The notes under the pieces: generated by a model | Database searches by the model: none | What the model was told of the DNA's origin: nothing | The model's input: the letters and a program-made list of their open reading frames with translations, nothing else | Shown here: positions 1 to 11,005 of the stretch, in pieces | Numbering within the stretch: the first letter of the stretch is position 1 | Layout: each line of letters begins with the position of its first letter | Origin: Zantedeschia hybrid cultivar | Taxonomy: Eukaryota; Streptophyta; Magnoliopsida; Alismatales; Araceae | Assembly (NCBI GenBank): GCA_030544215.1 | Contig: JARZZO010000008.1 | Coordinates: 16,363,114 to 16,427,113, forward strand | Length of the DNA stretch: 64,000 nt | Direction: 5' to 3' | Made by a program: the position numbers and the translations under genes

Positions 1-9
1 AGTACCAAC

Positions 10-925
10 TGATGAGGCAGAATCCGATTCGGCCCATTAGAGCAAGCTCAAACCCCGTTCAGCCCAACAGCAGCAGTACCAGGCCCTCCGGGAGCCTTCG
101 GCCCATCAGCGGCCCAACAGCCCTCGGCCCGTAAGCGGCACCGTCGCTCCCGGCCCAACAGGCTTCAGCCCGTCAACGGCCCACCAGCCTACGGCCCGGG
201 AACAACGCGGCAGCCCAGGGCCCAACAGGCTTCGGCCCATCAGCGGCCCAACCCCCTTCGGCCCGGTAGCCGAGTCCGGCCCACTCCGGTGGCGGATCAG
301 GCACTATGGCGGTTTATCAGTAAGCCCGCATTTAGTCCTATATCGGCTGCCACCGTTAACCATCATCTATCCTTTGCTATAAATACACCGCTATTTATTG
401 CCAAAGGAATGCTTCCCCAAACCTCCGAGACCCTTAAGGACTACAGACCGAAAAGCATTAAAGCTACTCTCTTTGCCTTCTGAATCGAATCTTCTTCAGG
501 AGCTAACTTAACCGTCGGAGGGGGTTCCCCAGGGCAGAAGCCCGGGACTCCTGCTGACTGGTTTTCTTCTTCTTTCCCTCCTGCAGGAGCTCGGTTCGAA
601 TCATCGCCGACCTTCCCGAGTCGGTCTCGGCCGCCGACCTTGGATTCCTCTCCCTGGTCTCGACGCCGTGCGCCGGCTGCCCTTGCAACAGGGGATCCTC
701 GGCCTCGCGCCGCCCCTTCGTCCGCCGAAGGAGCCTCGGCCCCGACTTCCCGGAGCAGGCCGGCCACCGACCGAGCACCCCTCGGGCTTCGGACTCGGCT
801 CTGCCTCTGCATCCTTCGCCTTCCGGATCCCCGTCGGGCCCCTGAACACCGATCCGACCCAGCACCGGATTCATCTCTTCGGATTCCGGCTTCGGAATCC
901 GGTCGTGATAGCTTCGGCTACATCA
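10..925 (+). repeat. 5' LTR of outer element
   Basis: This 916-bp copy matches 29343-30247 along its length and ends TACATCA just before the PBS. Its first 300 bases are full of short GGCCCA/TTCGGCC repeats, and an 11-bp indel in this zone separates the two LTRs. It contains a TATA box at 378-385. The start could lie 2 bases earlier in the family, because the 3' copy reads TGTGATGAGG where this copy reads TGATGAGG. Confidence 0.93.
378..385 (+). promoter_or_regulatory. TATA box of outer LTR (U3/R)
   Basis: TATAAATA in the middle of the LTR, conserved at 29700-29707 in the 3' LTR. Its position fits the retrotransposon genomic-RNA promoter, with transcription expected to start about 30 bases downstream. 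Confidence 0.7.
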
Positions 926-927
926 CG

Positions 928-945
928 TGGCGCCGTCTATGGGAA
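928..945 (+). other. Primer binding site of outer element
   Basis: TGGCGCCGTCTATGGGAA begins 2 bases after the LTR end. The first nine bases match the complement of the 3' end of plant tRNA-Asp; the rest matches less well, so the primer identity is an inference. Confidence 0.75.
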
Positions 946-961
946 ACCAACAAAACAAGTC

Positions 962-1834
962 ATGTCTCAGCGACCTGTGACCCGACGGTCCGGACAAAGC
1001 GAAGCAGAAGCGCGGGAGGCCTCGGCACAGATGCTGCCTTCCGAAGGTGCCCCTTCTGCCCCGCCGAGCCTGCCTCTGCCAACCATACCGGAGTCTCTCG
1101 CCTCGGAAGACCGAGTGGGGGTGCTCCAGCAACAAGTGGCAACGCTGGCCGCTGCCGTCACGTCCCTAGCGCCTCTTCAGGAGATGGTGTCCGCCATCGC
1201 CCAGCGCATGGGACTGATGGGACAGCTTCCTCAGCAGGCGCTGCTCCCCCCACTCTACCCAGTACAAGATGCCCGGTTCCGGCCGGCGCCTACACCGGTT
1301 TCTCTCAACGAAACCGCGGCGACGCGCAGCGAGCCCTCGGCGCTACCTGCCCGAGCTCCTCGCGCTGATCGTCTTACGGAGCAAGATTATGCTTCGTCGG
1401 AGTACCGTCCGGCCCGGACCGGAGGACAATCCGTCGCCACCTCGACTGCCCCGGACCTGGACTTGCGGCTGACGGCAATGCGCAAAGAGATGCAGCAGAT
1501 GGTGTCTCGGCCTCACGGGGCGCCTCTCGCCAGCAGTATCCTGGAGCAGACCCCATTCACGGCGGAGCTCCTGGCCACCGAGGTGCCCCCCAATTTCAAG
1601 CTGCCGAAGGGCCCTCTCTACGACGGAATGACATATCCGGTCTGTCATTTCCAGAGATTCAACGCCTACCTTCGGGTCCGAGGGATCTCCGAGGCAATCC
1701 GCTGCCGTCTTTTCCCCCTCACCCTTGAAAAAATAGCCCTCACCTGGTTCGAGACGCTGGCCCCCAACTCCATCCACTCCCTAGTCCAGTTGGGCCAGTT
1801 GTTCATCGACCAGTTTTATGATGCCACCCGGTAG
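962..1834 (+). pseudogene. gag N-terminal part, outer element, ended by premature TAG
   Basis: The likely start is the ATG at 962, 37 bases after the LTR; the frame is open further upstream but that is LTR. The product opens with a Pro/Ala-rich low-complexity stretch and ends in the retrotransposon gag core (FNAYLRVRG, LTWFETLAPNS, LFIDQFYDAT). The frame closes with TAG at 1832-1834. The same frame continues after it (TSANLLAIRQGPTETLQEYF), as expected for an uninterrupted gag. I read this as a nonsense mutation in a structural polyprotein gene, not as a natural end. Confidence 0.85.
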
Positions 1835-1852
1835 TGCAAAACTTCCGCCAAC

Positions 1853-4081
1853 TTGCTGGCCATCCGACAAGGCCCCACCGAAACTCTCCAGGAGTACTTC
1901 ACCAAGTTCCGAACCGAGGCCGCCCAAATCCCGAACCTCGACAACTCGATCGCGGTCTCGGCCGTGATCAGCGGGTGCCGGGACGAGGGGCTCCTCGGCT
2001 CCATTGGGAAGCGCCATCCCCCTACCTTCCAGGACCTCGTGGCCCGGGCCCATAAATACATCAACCGGGAGGCCCTGATGCTGTCCAGGGGTAAAGGCGC
2101 AGCCGAAGCCACCTCGGCGCCTGCTCCCCAGGTGGTCCGACCTCGGCCAGAAGACCAAGAGCCCTCCCGAAAGCGGTATCACCGGGAGGACTGGGACAGG
2201 GAGAGGCGACGGGACCCGCAGCCGCGGTACCTACCTTTACCTGCTCCCCCTTCCCGGATGCTCATGGAGGTGAAGGGCATGCTCCGGCGGCCTGATCGCA
2301 TCAAGACCGATCCTCGCCGAAGGGACCCCAGCAAATACTGTGAGTATCACCGGGAGATCGGCCACACAACGGATGAGTGCCGGCAGCTCCGGGAGGAGAT
2401 CGACCGCATCATCCGGGAGGGGAGATTGCCGCAGTACCGACGGGAGCAGCCGCCGCAGCAAAACCGGGACGTCCCTGCAGCGCCCAGGCAACAACAGCCC
2501 CCGACAATAGAAGCCGCTCCTCCGCCGAAGGTCACCTCGGCCCCGGTAGAGTCATCCCATCAAAGACCCAGTTGTGGGTCTATCATGATGATATCCGGAG
2601 GGCCGGGGGAAGGATCAAGGCCGCGGCAGCGCAGCACCGTAGCAGCGGTTGACGGCGAACCGAAGCGGCCTCGTCTAGAAGACATCACCTTCGGCTCTGA
2701 GGACCTGACTGATGTTCAGGTCCCTCACGATGACGCCCTCGTCGTCAATGCTGTAATTAATAGCTATGATGTACATAGAATATTTGTGGATAATGGAAGT
2801 GCCCCAAACATCTTGTTTTATGACTGTTTTGAAAAAATGGGATTGAGTGAGGCTAATATGAAGCCTCACCGGGGCCCCCTCTTCGGTTTTAACGGCTCGC
2901 CCTGCCGAGTAGAGGGCATTGTCCGACTCCCTGTAACCTTAGGCTCCGCCCCCCGGCAATTAACCGTTGAAACGGACTTTGCCGTTGTAAAAATCGATTC
3001 AGCTTACAACGCCATATTCGGCCGAAGGCTCATCGGCGGGGTCGAAGCCGTGCCTTCGTCCTTCCATCAGAAGCTGAAGTTTCATACCAGCCATGGAATA
3101 GGCGAGGCCAGAGGAAACCAAGAAGAGGCCCGACAGTGCTACATGATTTCGGTTAAGGGGAAGACCGCAGCCGAAACCCTAACGATCGAATCATCGGCCG
3201 AGGCATCTCCGGGAGAAGCACTCCTCGCCGTCCCTATTCCGGGAGGCGAGGGACGAGTCCTGATGATAGGCTCCGGCCTAGAAAAGACTGAAGCAGAGAA
3301 GCTTACCGAGTTCTTGAAAGAGAATCTCGACGTCTTCGCCTGGTCTCCGGCGGACATGCCTGGGGTTGACCCGGAGGTAGCAGAGCACCGACTCCATACC
3401 GATCCCGACCAGCCCCCGGTAAAGCAGAAGCGGCGCACCTTCAATCAGGAAAGAAGGGCCGCCATCCAAGCCGAAGTGCAGAAGGGGCTGGACGCCGGAC
3501 ACCTCCGAGAGGTGCACCATCCGGACTGGATCGCCAACGTGGTAATGGTGCCAAAGAAAGATGGCAAGTGGCGTATGTGCGTGGACTTCACCAACCTCAA
3601 CAAGGCCTGTCCGATGGATAGCTTTCCGCTGCCTCGGATAGACCAGGTGGTGGACGCAACTTCCGGCCATGAGCTTTTAAGCTTCCTCGACGCCTATTCA
3701 GGCTACCACCAGATTCGGATGCATCCGGATGATGAGAGCAAGACCAGCTTCACGACCGATTTGGGCCTGTACTGCTATACCCGAATGCCCTTCGGTCTGA
3801 AGAACGCCGGCGCGACATATCAGCGTCTGGTCAACAAAGTGTTTGCCCCGCAGCTCGGCCGAAACATGGAAGTCTACATAGACGACATGTTGGTCAAGAG
3901 CCGCGTTGCTGCAGAGCATCTGGCTGACTTGGCCGAGACTTTCTCCGTCCTTAGGCGGTACAAGATGAAGCTGAACCCGGCCAAGTGCGCCTTCGGGGTA
4001 GCCTCCGGGAAGTTCCTCGGCTATATGGTCACTCACCGAGGGGTGGAGGCTAATCCCGAGAAGGTTTCGGCCATCATGTAG
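1853..4081 (+). pseudogene. gag C-terminus, protease and reverse transcriptase, outer element
   Basis: This continues the frame of 962-1834. In order it encodes the gag C-terminus, a Tat-type zinc knuckle (CEYHREIGHTTDEC, near 2338-2380), a retropepsin with DNG in place of the usual DTG/DSG (2789-2797), and a reverse transcriptase with YIDD at 3875-3886 and FGLKNAGATYQ just before it. TAG at 4079-4081 breaks the frame right after VEANPEKVSAIM, and coding resumes in frame at 4082. This stop splits RT from its connection and RNase H region. The product would copy element RNA within virus-like particles if intact. Confidence 0.9.
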
Positions 4082-5236
4082 ATGCGCCTCCCGGCAAACC
4101 TCCGAGAGGTACAGAAGCTGAACGGGAGGATCGCAGCCCTAAGCCGCTTCATGTCCAGGGCGGCAGACTACTGTTTCCTCTTCTTCAAGCTGCTGAAGAA
4201 GGCTAATAGCTTCGACTGGACGGAGGAGTGCCAGGCAGCCTTCAACCAGCTGAAGGCCTACCTCTCCAAAGTCTCCATCTTGTCCAAGCCGGTTCCCGGG
4301 GAACCCCTGAGCTTGTACCTTGCAGTCTCCGAGACGGCTCTCAGCGCCGTCCTCGTCCGAGAGCAAGATGGCGTTCAGAAGCCAGTTTACTATACCAGCC
4401 GAGCCCTTCAAGGAGCAGAACTCCGGTATCTTGCCCTGGAGAAGCTGGCTCTGGCCCTCGTCTCGTCCGCGAGGAGGCTCCGGCCTTACTTTCTGGCCCA
4501 TTCCGTGAAAGTTCTCACCGATCAGCCCCTAAGGCAAATTCTCTCCCGGCCGGAGGTGTCCGGCAGGCTGGTGAAATGGGCGATCGAGTTAGGAGAGTTC
4601 GACATCTCCTACGCCCCTCGGGTAGCAATAAAAGCCCAGGCGTTGGCAGACTTCATCGCCGAACTTACCCCCGGCGCCTCCGCGGCACCTCAGCCGGCAC
4701 CCGACGTGGTCGAAGCCGAGGCTACTTCGGCTCCTGCGCCAGCAGACGAATGGCGACTTTTTGTGGACGGCTCCGCATGCTCCACGGGCAGCGGCGCCGG
4801 ATGGATCCTGGCATCACCCGAAGGGGTCGTCACGGAGTACGCCCTGCGCTTCTCCTTCCCAGCAACTAACAATGCCGCCGAGTACGAAGCTCTCATCTCC
4901 GGCCTCCGGGCCGCGAAGAAGCTCGGCGCCCGGAACCTGAAAGCCTTCAGCGATTCCCAGCTGATCGCCAGCCACATCTCCGGGGAGTACGAGGCTCGGG
5001 ACGCAATAATGACGTCTTATCTCCAGGTGACTCGCAAAATCCTCGCCCAATTCGATTCTTATGAAATCGTGAGGATTCCGAGAGCCGAGAATACCCGAGC
5101 CGATGCACTTTCCCGGCTGGCGTCAACTCAAGACGGGGGAGGAGGCCGAATGATCCTCGTCGAGGAGCTCGCCGAACCAAGCCTCGGCGAAGCCGAAGCC
5201 ATGCTAGTCACTGAGGTCGAGCCGAGACGTGGATGA
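4082..5236 (+). pseudogene. RNase H and second (archaeal-type) RNase H, outer element
   Basis: This is in frame with the RT segment after the TAG at 4079-4081. The first part is the gypsy RNase H (ETALSAVLVREQDG, YYTSRALQGAE). The second part is an archaeal-like RNase H with its acidic residues in FVDGSA, NNAAEYEAL, FSDSQL and RADALSRLA. Two RNase H domains in tandem are diagnostic of Tat elements (family knowledge). It ends in TGA at 5234-5236, where the integrase frame has already opened at 5233, so a small indel near 5210-5233 has shifted the frame. Confidence 0.88.
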
Positions 5237-6465
5237 CTCCCCTCGTCGCCTTTCTTCTCCGAAGAGAAATCCCGCCAGACCCAAGGGAGGCGAAGCACAT
5301 TCGGCAGCGCTCATCCCACTTTCTCCTTCTGGACGGGGTGCTATACAAGAAATCCTTCGGCCGACCACTGCTGCGGTGCCTCAGCCCGGTTGAAGCCGAC
5401 TACGCCACGAGAGAAGTCCATGAAGGGGTGTGCGGGGCGCATGCGGGAGGAAGGGCCCTGGCTCACAAGCTCCTGAGGCAAGGCTATTGGTGGCCAACAC
5501 TCCGAGAGGACGCTTTAGCCCTCGTGCGGCGCTGTGACCAGTGCCAGAGGTTCAGCTCCCTCATTCACCAGGCAGCCACCCTTCTGACCCCCTTGTCCGA
5601 TCCCTGGCCTTTCGCTCAATGGGAAATCAACCTCCTGGGACCTTTTCCCATCGCCACCGGCCAAAGAAAATTCCTCATCGTGGCGGTAGATTATTTCACT
5701 AAGTGGGTCGAAGCCGAACCCCTGGTGTCAATAACCGATAGCAATGCTTGGAACTTCGTGTGGAAGTCCATCATTTGCCGGTTCGGCATCCCTCGGGCCA
5801 TCATTTCTGACAATGGAAAGCAGTTCGACAGCCGACGGTTTAGCGACAACTGCGCCAGCTTCGGCATACTTCACAAATTCACTTCGGTGGCGCATCCTTG
5901 AGCAAACGGCCAAGTCGAAGTCACCAACCGAAGCCTGCTGCAGGGATTGAAAACCCACCTCGGCGAAGCTAAAGGCCGATGGGTAGAAGAGCTGCCAAGT
6001 GTTCTGTGGGCCTATCGGACGACAAGCCGAACCCCCACCGGCGAAACTCCCTTTCGCATGGCCTATGGGATAGAGGCCGTTATTCCGGTGGAAATTGGCC
6101 TTCCCTCTCCCAGGGTCGTTGCTTACAATCCGGAGGCCAACGAAGGAGGTTTGAAAGACCACCTGGACCTCATTGAAGAGACCCGAGACAAGGCTCGTAT
6201 CCGGCTGGCAGCTTATCAGCAGCGCATGGCCAAGTACCACAACACTCGAGTAAAGCCCCGAAGCTTTGAAGTAGGGAGCCTCGTGTTGAGGAATGCTCAT
6301 GCTTCCAAACCAGCCGAAGCCTCAGGGAAGCTTGCCCCCAACTGGGAGGGGCCCTATCGGGTCAGGGAGGTGATCAGGCGTGGAGCTTATCGGTTGGAGA
6401 CCCTTTCGGGCCAACCTCTCCCTCGCACCTGGAATGTAGAGCGCCTTCGGCGTTATTATATGTAA
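5233..6465 (+). pseudogene. Integrase, outer element, with internal TGA and lost catalytic Asp
   Basis: The zinc-binding region is visible (HEGVCGAHAGGR ... CDQCQ). The catalytic core has TKWVEAEP, SDNGKQFDS and NGQVEVTNR, but the first Asp of the DDE triad is replaced by Asn (WEINLLGPF, near 5620-5645). TGA at 5899-5901 interrupts the core between the second Asp and the Glu, and the same frame resumes downstream. The C-terminal part (LAPNWEGPYRV, near 6330) is intact to the stop at 6465. The protein would insert the element cDNA into the genome; this copy cannot. Confidence 0.88.
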
Positions 6466-6529
6466 GTCACCTCTCCCCAGGCTTTCAGCCGGAGGGTATG
6501 AATAAAGATCTCTTTTTCAGGAAACCTGT

Positions 6530-7690
6530 TGGTATTCTCTCAAAGTCCGCGAGTCCTTCGATCCGACGAATGGCTTCGGCCATATAATCCGGATCAGGAC
6601 GCGGCATGCTATTCTCTAAGTCCGTGTAAACCGTATCGGGAGTGGCTTCGGCCATGCAAACCGTATCGGGAGCGGCATGGTATTCTCTCAAAGTCCGCGA
6701 GTCATTCGATCCGACGAATGGCTTCGGCCATGTAATCCGGATCAGGACGCGGCATGCTATTCTCTAAGTCCGTGTAAACCGTATCGGGAGTGGCTTCGGC
6801 GATGCAAACCGTATCGGGAGCGGCATGGTATTCTCTCAAAGTCCGCGAGTCCTTCGATCCGACGAATGGCTTCGGCCATGTAATCCGGATCAGGACGCGG
6901 CATGCTATTCTCTAAGTCCGTGTAAACCGTATCGGGAGTGGCTTCGGCCATGCAAACCGTATCGGGAGCGGCATGGTATTCTCTCAAAGTCCGTGAGTCC
7001 TTCGATCCGACGAATGGCTTCGGCCATGTAATCCGGATCAGGACGCGGCATGCTATTCTCTAAGTCCGTGTAAACCGTATCGGGAGTGGCTTCGGCCATG
7101 CAAACCGTATCGGGAGCGGCATGGTATTCTCTCAAAGTCCGCGAGTCATTCGATTCGACGAATGGCTTCAGCCATGTAATCCGGATAAGGACGCGGCATG
7201 CTATTCTCTAAGTCCGTGTAAACCGTATCGGGAGTGGCTTCGGCCATGCAAACCGTATCGGGAGCGGCATGGTATTCTCTCAAAGTCCGCGAGTCCTTCG
7301 ATCCGACGAATGGCTTCGGCCATGTAATCCGGATCAGGACGCGGCATGCTATTCTCTAAGTCCGTGTAAACCGTATCGGGAGTGTCTTCGGCCATGCAAA
7401 CTATATCAGGAGCGGCATGGTATTCTCTCAAAGTCCGCGAGTCCTTCGATCCGACGAATGGCTTCGGCCATGTAATCCGGATCAGGACGCGGCATGCTAT
7501 TCTCTAAGTCCGTGTAAACCGTATCGGGAGTGGCTTCGGCCATGCAAACCATATCGGGAGCGGCATGGTATTCTCTCAAAGTCCGCGAGTCCTTCGATCC
7601 GACGAATGGCTTCGGCCATGTAATCCGGATCAGGACGCGGCATGCTATTCTCTAAGTCCGTGTAAATCGTATCGGGAGTGGCTTCGGCCA
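6530..7690 (+). repeat. 148-bp tandem repeat array, about 7.8 copies
   Basis: The phrase TATTCTCTCAAAGTCCG recurs every 148 bases from about 6532 to 7568, and the last unit is partial. Units differ at only a few positions. Each unit holds two shorter subrepeats with the core AAACCGTATCGGGAG. The array sits directly after the integrase stop. The 68- to 76-codon ORFs that recur through it on both strands are a by-product of the period and not genes. Confidence 0.95.
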
Positions 7691-7965
7691 CACGAACCGC
7701 ATCTAGGACGGCGGGATACCAACTTCCTATCCGAACCTACATCAGGTCTCGGCTTCGCGAACTATAGCGAACGACAGCAGGGTCTCGGATTTCTGAAAGG
7801 CCAGATCCAGTCAAGTCATGCAGAAGACAACGAGGTAAAATTCAGAAATACTTCCTATATTCACAGAAGGGGAAGTACAAAATCGGCCATCCGCCTGGCC
7901 GAAGGCTTACAAGAAGAGGAAAACAAAAACCGGGGGGGGGGGGGGGGGGGGGGGGAACCCTCATA
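7691..7965. other. Spacer with a 24-base poly-G tract
   Basis: Non-coding link between the tandem array and the 3' end of the antisense gene. It contains an uninterrupted run of 24 G at 7932-7955. Nothing else is recognisable. Confidence 0.7.
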
Positions 7966-10555
7966 TCAGTCCTCGACAACCCCTTCCTCCTCCGCTTCGA
8001 CTGCGTCTTGGCCAGGAGAGGGAGAGGGAGAGTCAACGATCTGCACCGCTTCAGGAGCTGCAGCCTCGACGGGGGCCTCCTCGGCGGTCACGGCTTCGTC
8101 GTCCGGAGCTGGGGTCGAGGCCCTCTCGGCCATAAGCTCCTTCCACCAGGATAGGAGCTCCCTGGCTTCCTCGCCCATCGGTAGGGCGACCCCGGTTAAA
8201 TCGACGCTCGGGCAGGCCCTCTGGGCGACAGCCAGCTCGAGGTCGAAGACTGAAGAAGACGCTAGCAGCTGAGCTTGGAGGATCTCTTCGGCGTAGTCCG
8301 GGCCGGCCTTGTAATCGGCTACGGCCGAGTCCGCCACCTCCTCCAGCTCCTGTTTCAGAACCGATACCTCCTCGGCATGGCGGCACTTCTCCGAAGCCCG
8401 CCGGGAGTCCTTGTCCTGGATCTGGGTCTTGAGGGCCCGGATCTCGGTCTGAGCCGCAGCGAGCTCACGCTCGTCCTTCTCCTTCTCCCGCTCGGCCTTT
8501 ACCTTGGCCTCGTCGGAGGCACGGGCCTCTGCTGCCCTCTCCTCCAGTTGCGCCCGCGCCCGGGCGTTCGCGGTTACCAGCCCATCGATCATGGGCTCTA
8601 TGCGGGGCCCCGCCGAGGGACCCTCACCCGAACCGGCCGACTCCCCCTCGGCCTCCAGGAGCTTGATTCGGAGCAGCTCCTGATGGTGAATCAGGACGCT
8701 ACCCGTCACCGCGGCCTGCGGACCGAAAGCAGACAAGGATCAGAGAAAGTCAATCAAAGAACAGCTAAGGAGAGCTAAGTTGAAGCGCACTCAAACTTCT
8801 TACCTGGACCGCCAACCGAGCGCTCATCGCTGCTAGGTCGGTGACCGAGTGGTCCCTCAGCTCTTCGAAGGCTGAAGGGAGAGTGAGGCTGCGGAGCAGG
8901 GGGAGGCACGTCTGCGAGTCCTCCATACTCTCGTCCTTGTAGATCCCCGGTTCGGGGTGCCACCACTCGCGCTGTGCCCGGGGCGCCTGCGACCCGGCGC
9001 CTTCGTCATCGGCCCCTGCCGATACGGCCGGAGGGGAGTCGCCCCTCGGCATCTAAGGAGACGCCAGCCTTGCAGCCCTTCGGGCCCCGGCACTTCTCCT
9101 GATCAGCGGAGCCAGCTCCGCCTCTTCAGCCTCTTCCGCCCGGGGGCGCTTCGACGGTCGGCCGCCCCTTCGAGCGGCGAACTTAGTTTTTCGCTCCCTC
9201 TCGAGAGCGGCGGCGGCAGCACGGCCTTCGGTGGAGGCCGCAGTCCTTGGAACCCCGCCTCGGGTCCTCGGAGCTCCAGCGCCTCGGCCGGGCCCGCCTG
9301 CCGCCTGCGGGGCTGGTGCCCGGCCTGGACCGCGCTGGTCGGATATCCGGGCGAGGAGGGCGTCGAGTTCGGACATTGCTGCAAGCAAGAGAAGACAGGT
9401 TAGAAACGAAACAGCGACCAAGTGCAAACTCAAAGCCGACTTACCCTCGGCCGAAACTTCATCAGCCTCCTCAGCCGGAGGAGCTTCGGCCGGAGGAGCG
9501 GCAGCCCTTCCTCCGCGGCCCCGCGGAGTCTCCCCGGGAGGAAGGTAGGGGAAGGCTCGCTCCGGATCGTACCGAGGATCCGGCCATACCCCGGCATTCA
9601 CTAGCCGCTCTGACTCGCTGAGAAGCCCCCAGATGTTGTACGGGGCCATGATCTGAATGTGGCCCACAAGGGTGCTATGGACAGAGGTCAGAACAGGAGG
9701 ATCCGAAAGGCTTGCGGCCAGCGGCGCCCATTCGGTAGGAAAGGGCCACACGCCTTTCTCGTTCTCCGGCAGAGAGATGAAGATGAATTTCCTCTTCCAG
9801 CCGTAGATGGACGAGGGCTTCCCGGAGAATATGCTTCGGCCGACCCGAGGGACGAAGCAGTACCACTCGGATTTCCCCTGCCTTTGGATTTTAAAGAGGT
9901 AACGGAAGACGTTGATGGAAGGAGTGATCCGTATACGGGCGAAAACGCTCAAAAAACCGTATACGGTGTGCCAAGAGTTGGGAAAAAGCTGAGACGGGGC
10001 CAGTCCGTAGAAGCTGAGAAGATTGATGACAAAAGTGGGAAGAGGAAGACGAAAGCCCGCCTGGAAACTATCTACGTAGATAGAGAAGGAACCCGGGCGG
10101 AGAGTGTTGGCCCTGGTGGCGGAGCCAGGCCGATGAGGGGACGTCTAAGAAGGAAGCTGGAAGTAAGAAACAAGGTTCCTAACCTCTGCGTCCGAAAGGG
10201 CGTAGGATGCTTCCGAGGCGATGTCGGGACGACGACGTCCCGAGGTGGAAGCCCGGCCTGGGTTCTGGACCTCCTCGGTGGCCTCGGCCTCGGAAACCTC
10301 GGCCTCAGAAGCCGCGGCCCCGGAAGCCTCGGCCTCGGAAGCCTCGGCCCCAGAGACCTCGGAAGCCTCAGCCCCGGAGACCTCGGCCTCGGAAGCCTCG
10401 GACCCCTCAGACCCAGAGACCTCAGGCTCTTCAGACATCGCAGAAGCGAGGGAATCCAAGGTGAGGGGATCTGACAGAGAAGATTTCGGAGAGTGGGAAG
10501 GAGTATACTCCTCGTCCGAAGGAGTAATCTCACTGGAAGAAGGACTCCGGACCAT
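7966..10555 (-). pseudogene. Antisense three-exon gene with putative gypsy-type transposon (Transposase_28) domain, outer element
   Basis: It runs opposite to gag-pol. Exon 1 is 10555-9445, exon 2 is 9378-8804 and exon 3 is 8715-7966. The introns are GT-AG with GTAAGT and GTAAGA donors; phases fit (1, then 0), giving about 811 codons. The N-terminus is a Ser/Glu/Ala-rich repeat (10270-10430 in DNA). The centre (near 10080-9780) has the pattern known from Pfam Transposase_28 proteins: FQAGFRLPLP, LAPSQLFPNSW, SINVFRYLF, EWYCFVPR. The C-terminus is a charged coiled coil (AEREKEKDERELAAAQTE) and an acidic tail. In-frame TAGs at 10145-10147 and 9053-9055 break it; reading frame and domain continue across both. 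The function of the family is unknown. Splice sites and start are inferred from sequence alone. Confidence 0.75.
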
Positions 10556-10821
10556 AAGGCCGCGAAGGGAAGAAAGAAGGCCAAGGCTTACTCGCAGGAA
10601 GGGGGAGGAAATCTCTCCTGAACCGAGCGCAGCTTCTCAAGCCACCCAGCTCCACCAACGATGCGCTCTGAGGAATGGAGATCCTCCCACGGTGGCCGGC
10701 GAGCTCGGACGAAGTCTTCAGAGAACTAGCCTTTCGCCGGAGGAGGGGAGAGCTCGGATGATCGCAGGGGAAATGCAAGCGCAGCAGCAGGAAGAAGAAC
10801 AGTGCCCTGCTGAGGGCTTGC

Positions 10822-10828
10822 ATTTATA
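10822..10828 (-). promoter_or_regulatory. TATA box for the antisense gene of the outer element
   Basis: On the - strand the sequence reads GCTTATAAATGCAAG, a good plant TATA box, about 270 bases upstream of the first ATG (10555). It suggests that the antisense gene has its own promoter and is not simply read from an LTR. Confidence 0.55.
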
Positions 10829-11005
10829 AGCCCCTTCCGAAGCGCCTCCCGCCAAAGCCAACGGCCGGGATCATCCCCTTCGTCTCACCGCCCCTCTCGG
10901 ATGCCCGCCACGTGCGCCGTCCTTCGGCAATGATGACGGGCCGGCTCCGGGACTTGAAGCAGAGTGATCAACGGCCGAAAGCGCTCCGACCCTTCGGCTG
11001 ATCAC
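10829..11005. other. Upstream region of antisense gene, cut by the inner insertion
   Basis: GC-rich outer-element sequence that continues after the inner element at 28910. ATCAC at 11001-11005 is the left copy of the inner element's target-site duplication. No coding sequence is visible. Confidence 0.7.

Noticed and set aside
6485..7691. Recurrent 64- to 76-codon ORFs on both strands
   Set aside because: They repeat exactly every 148 bases with the tandem array and overlap each other on opposite strands; they are a product of the repeat period.
9659..10474. 271-codon + strand ORF
   Set aside because: It is the complement of the antisense gene's exon 1; its Gly/Leu/Arg repeats mirror the Ser/Glu/Ala repeat of the real frame.
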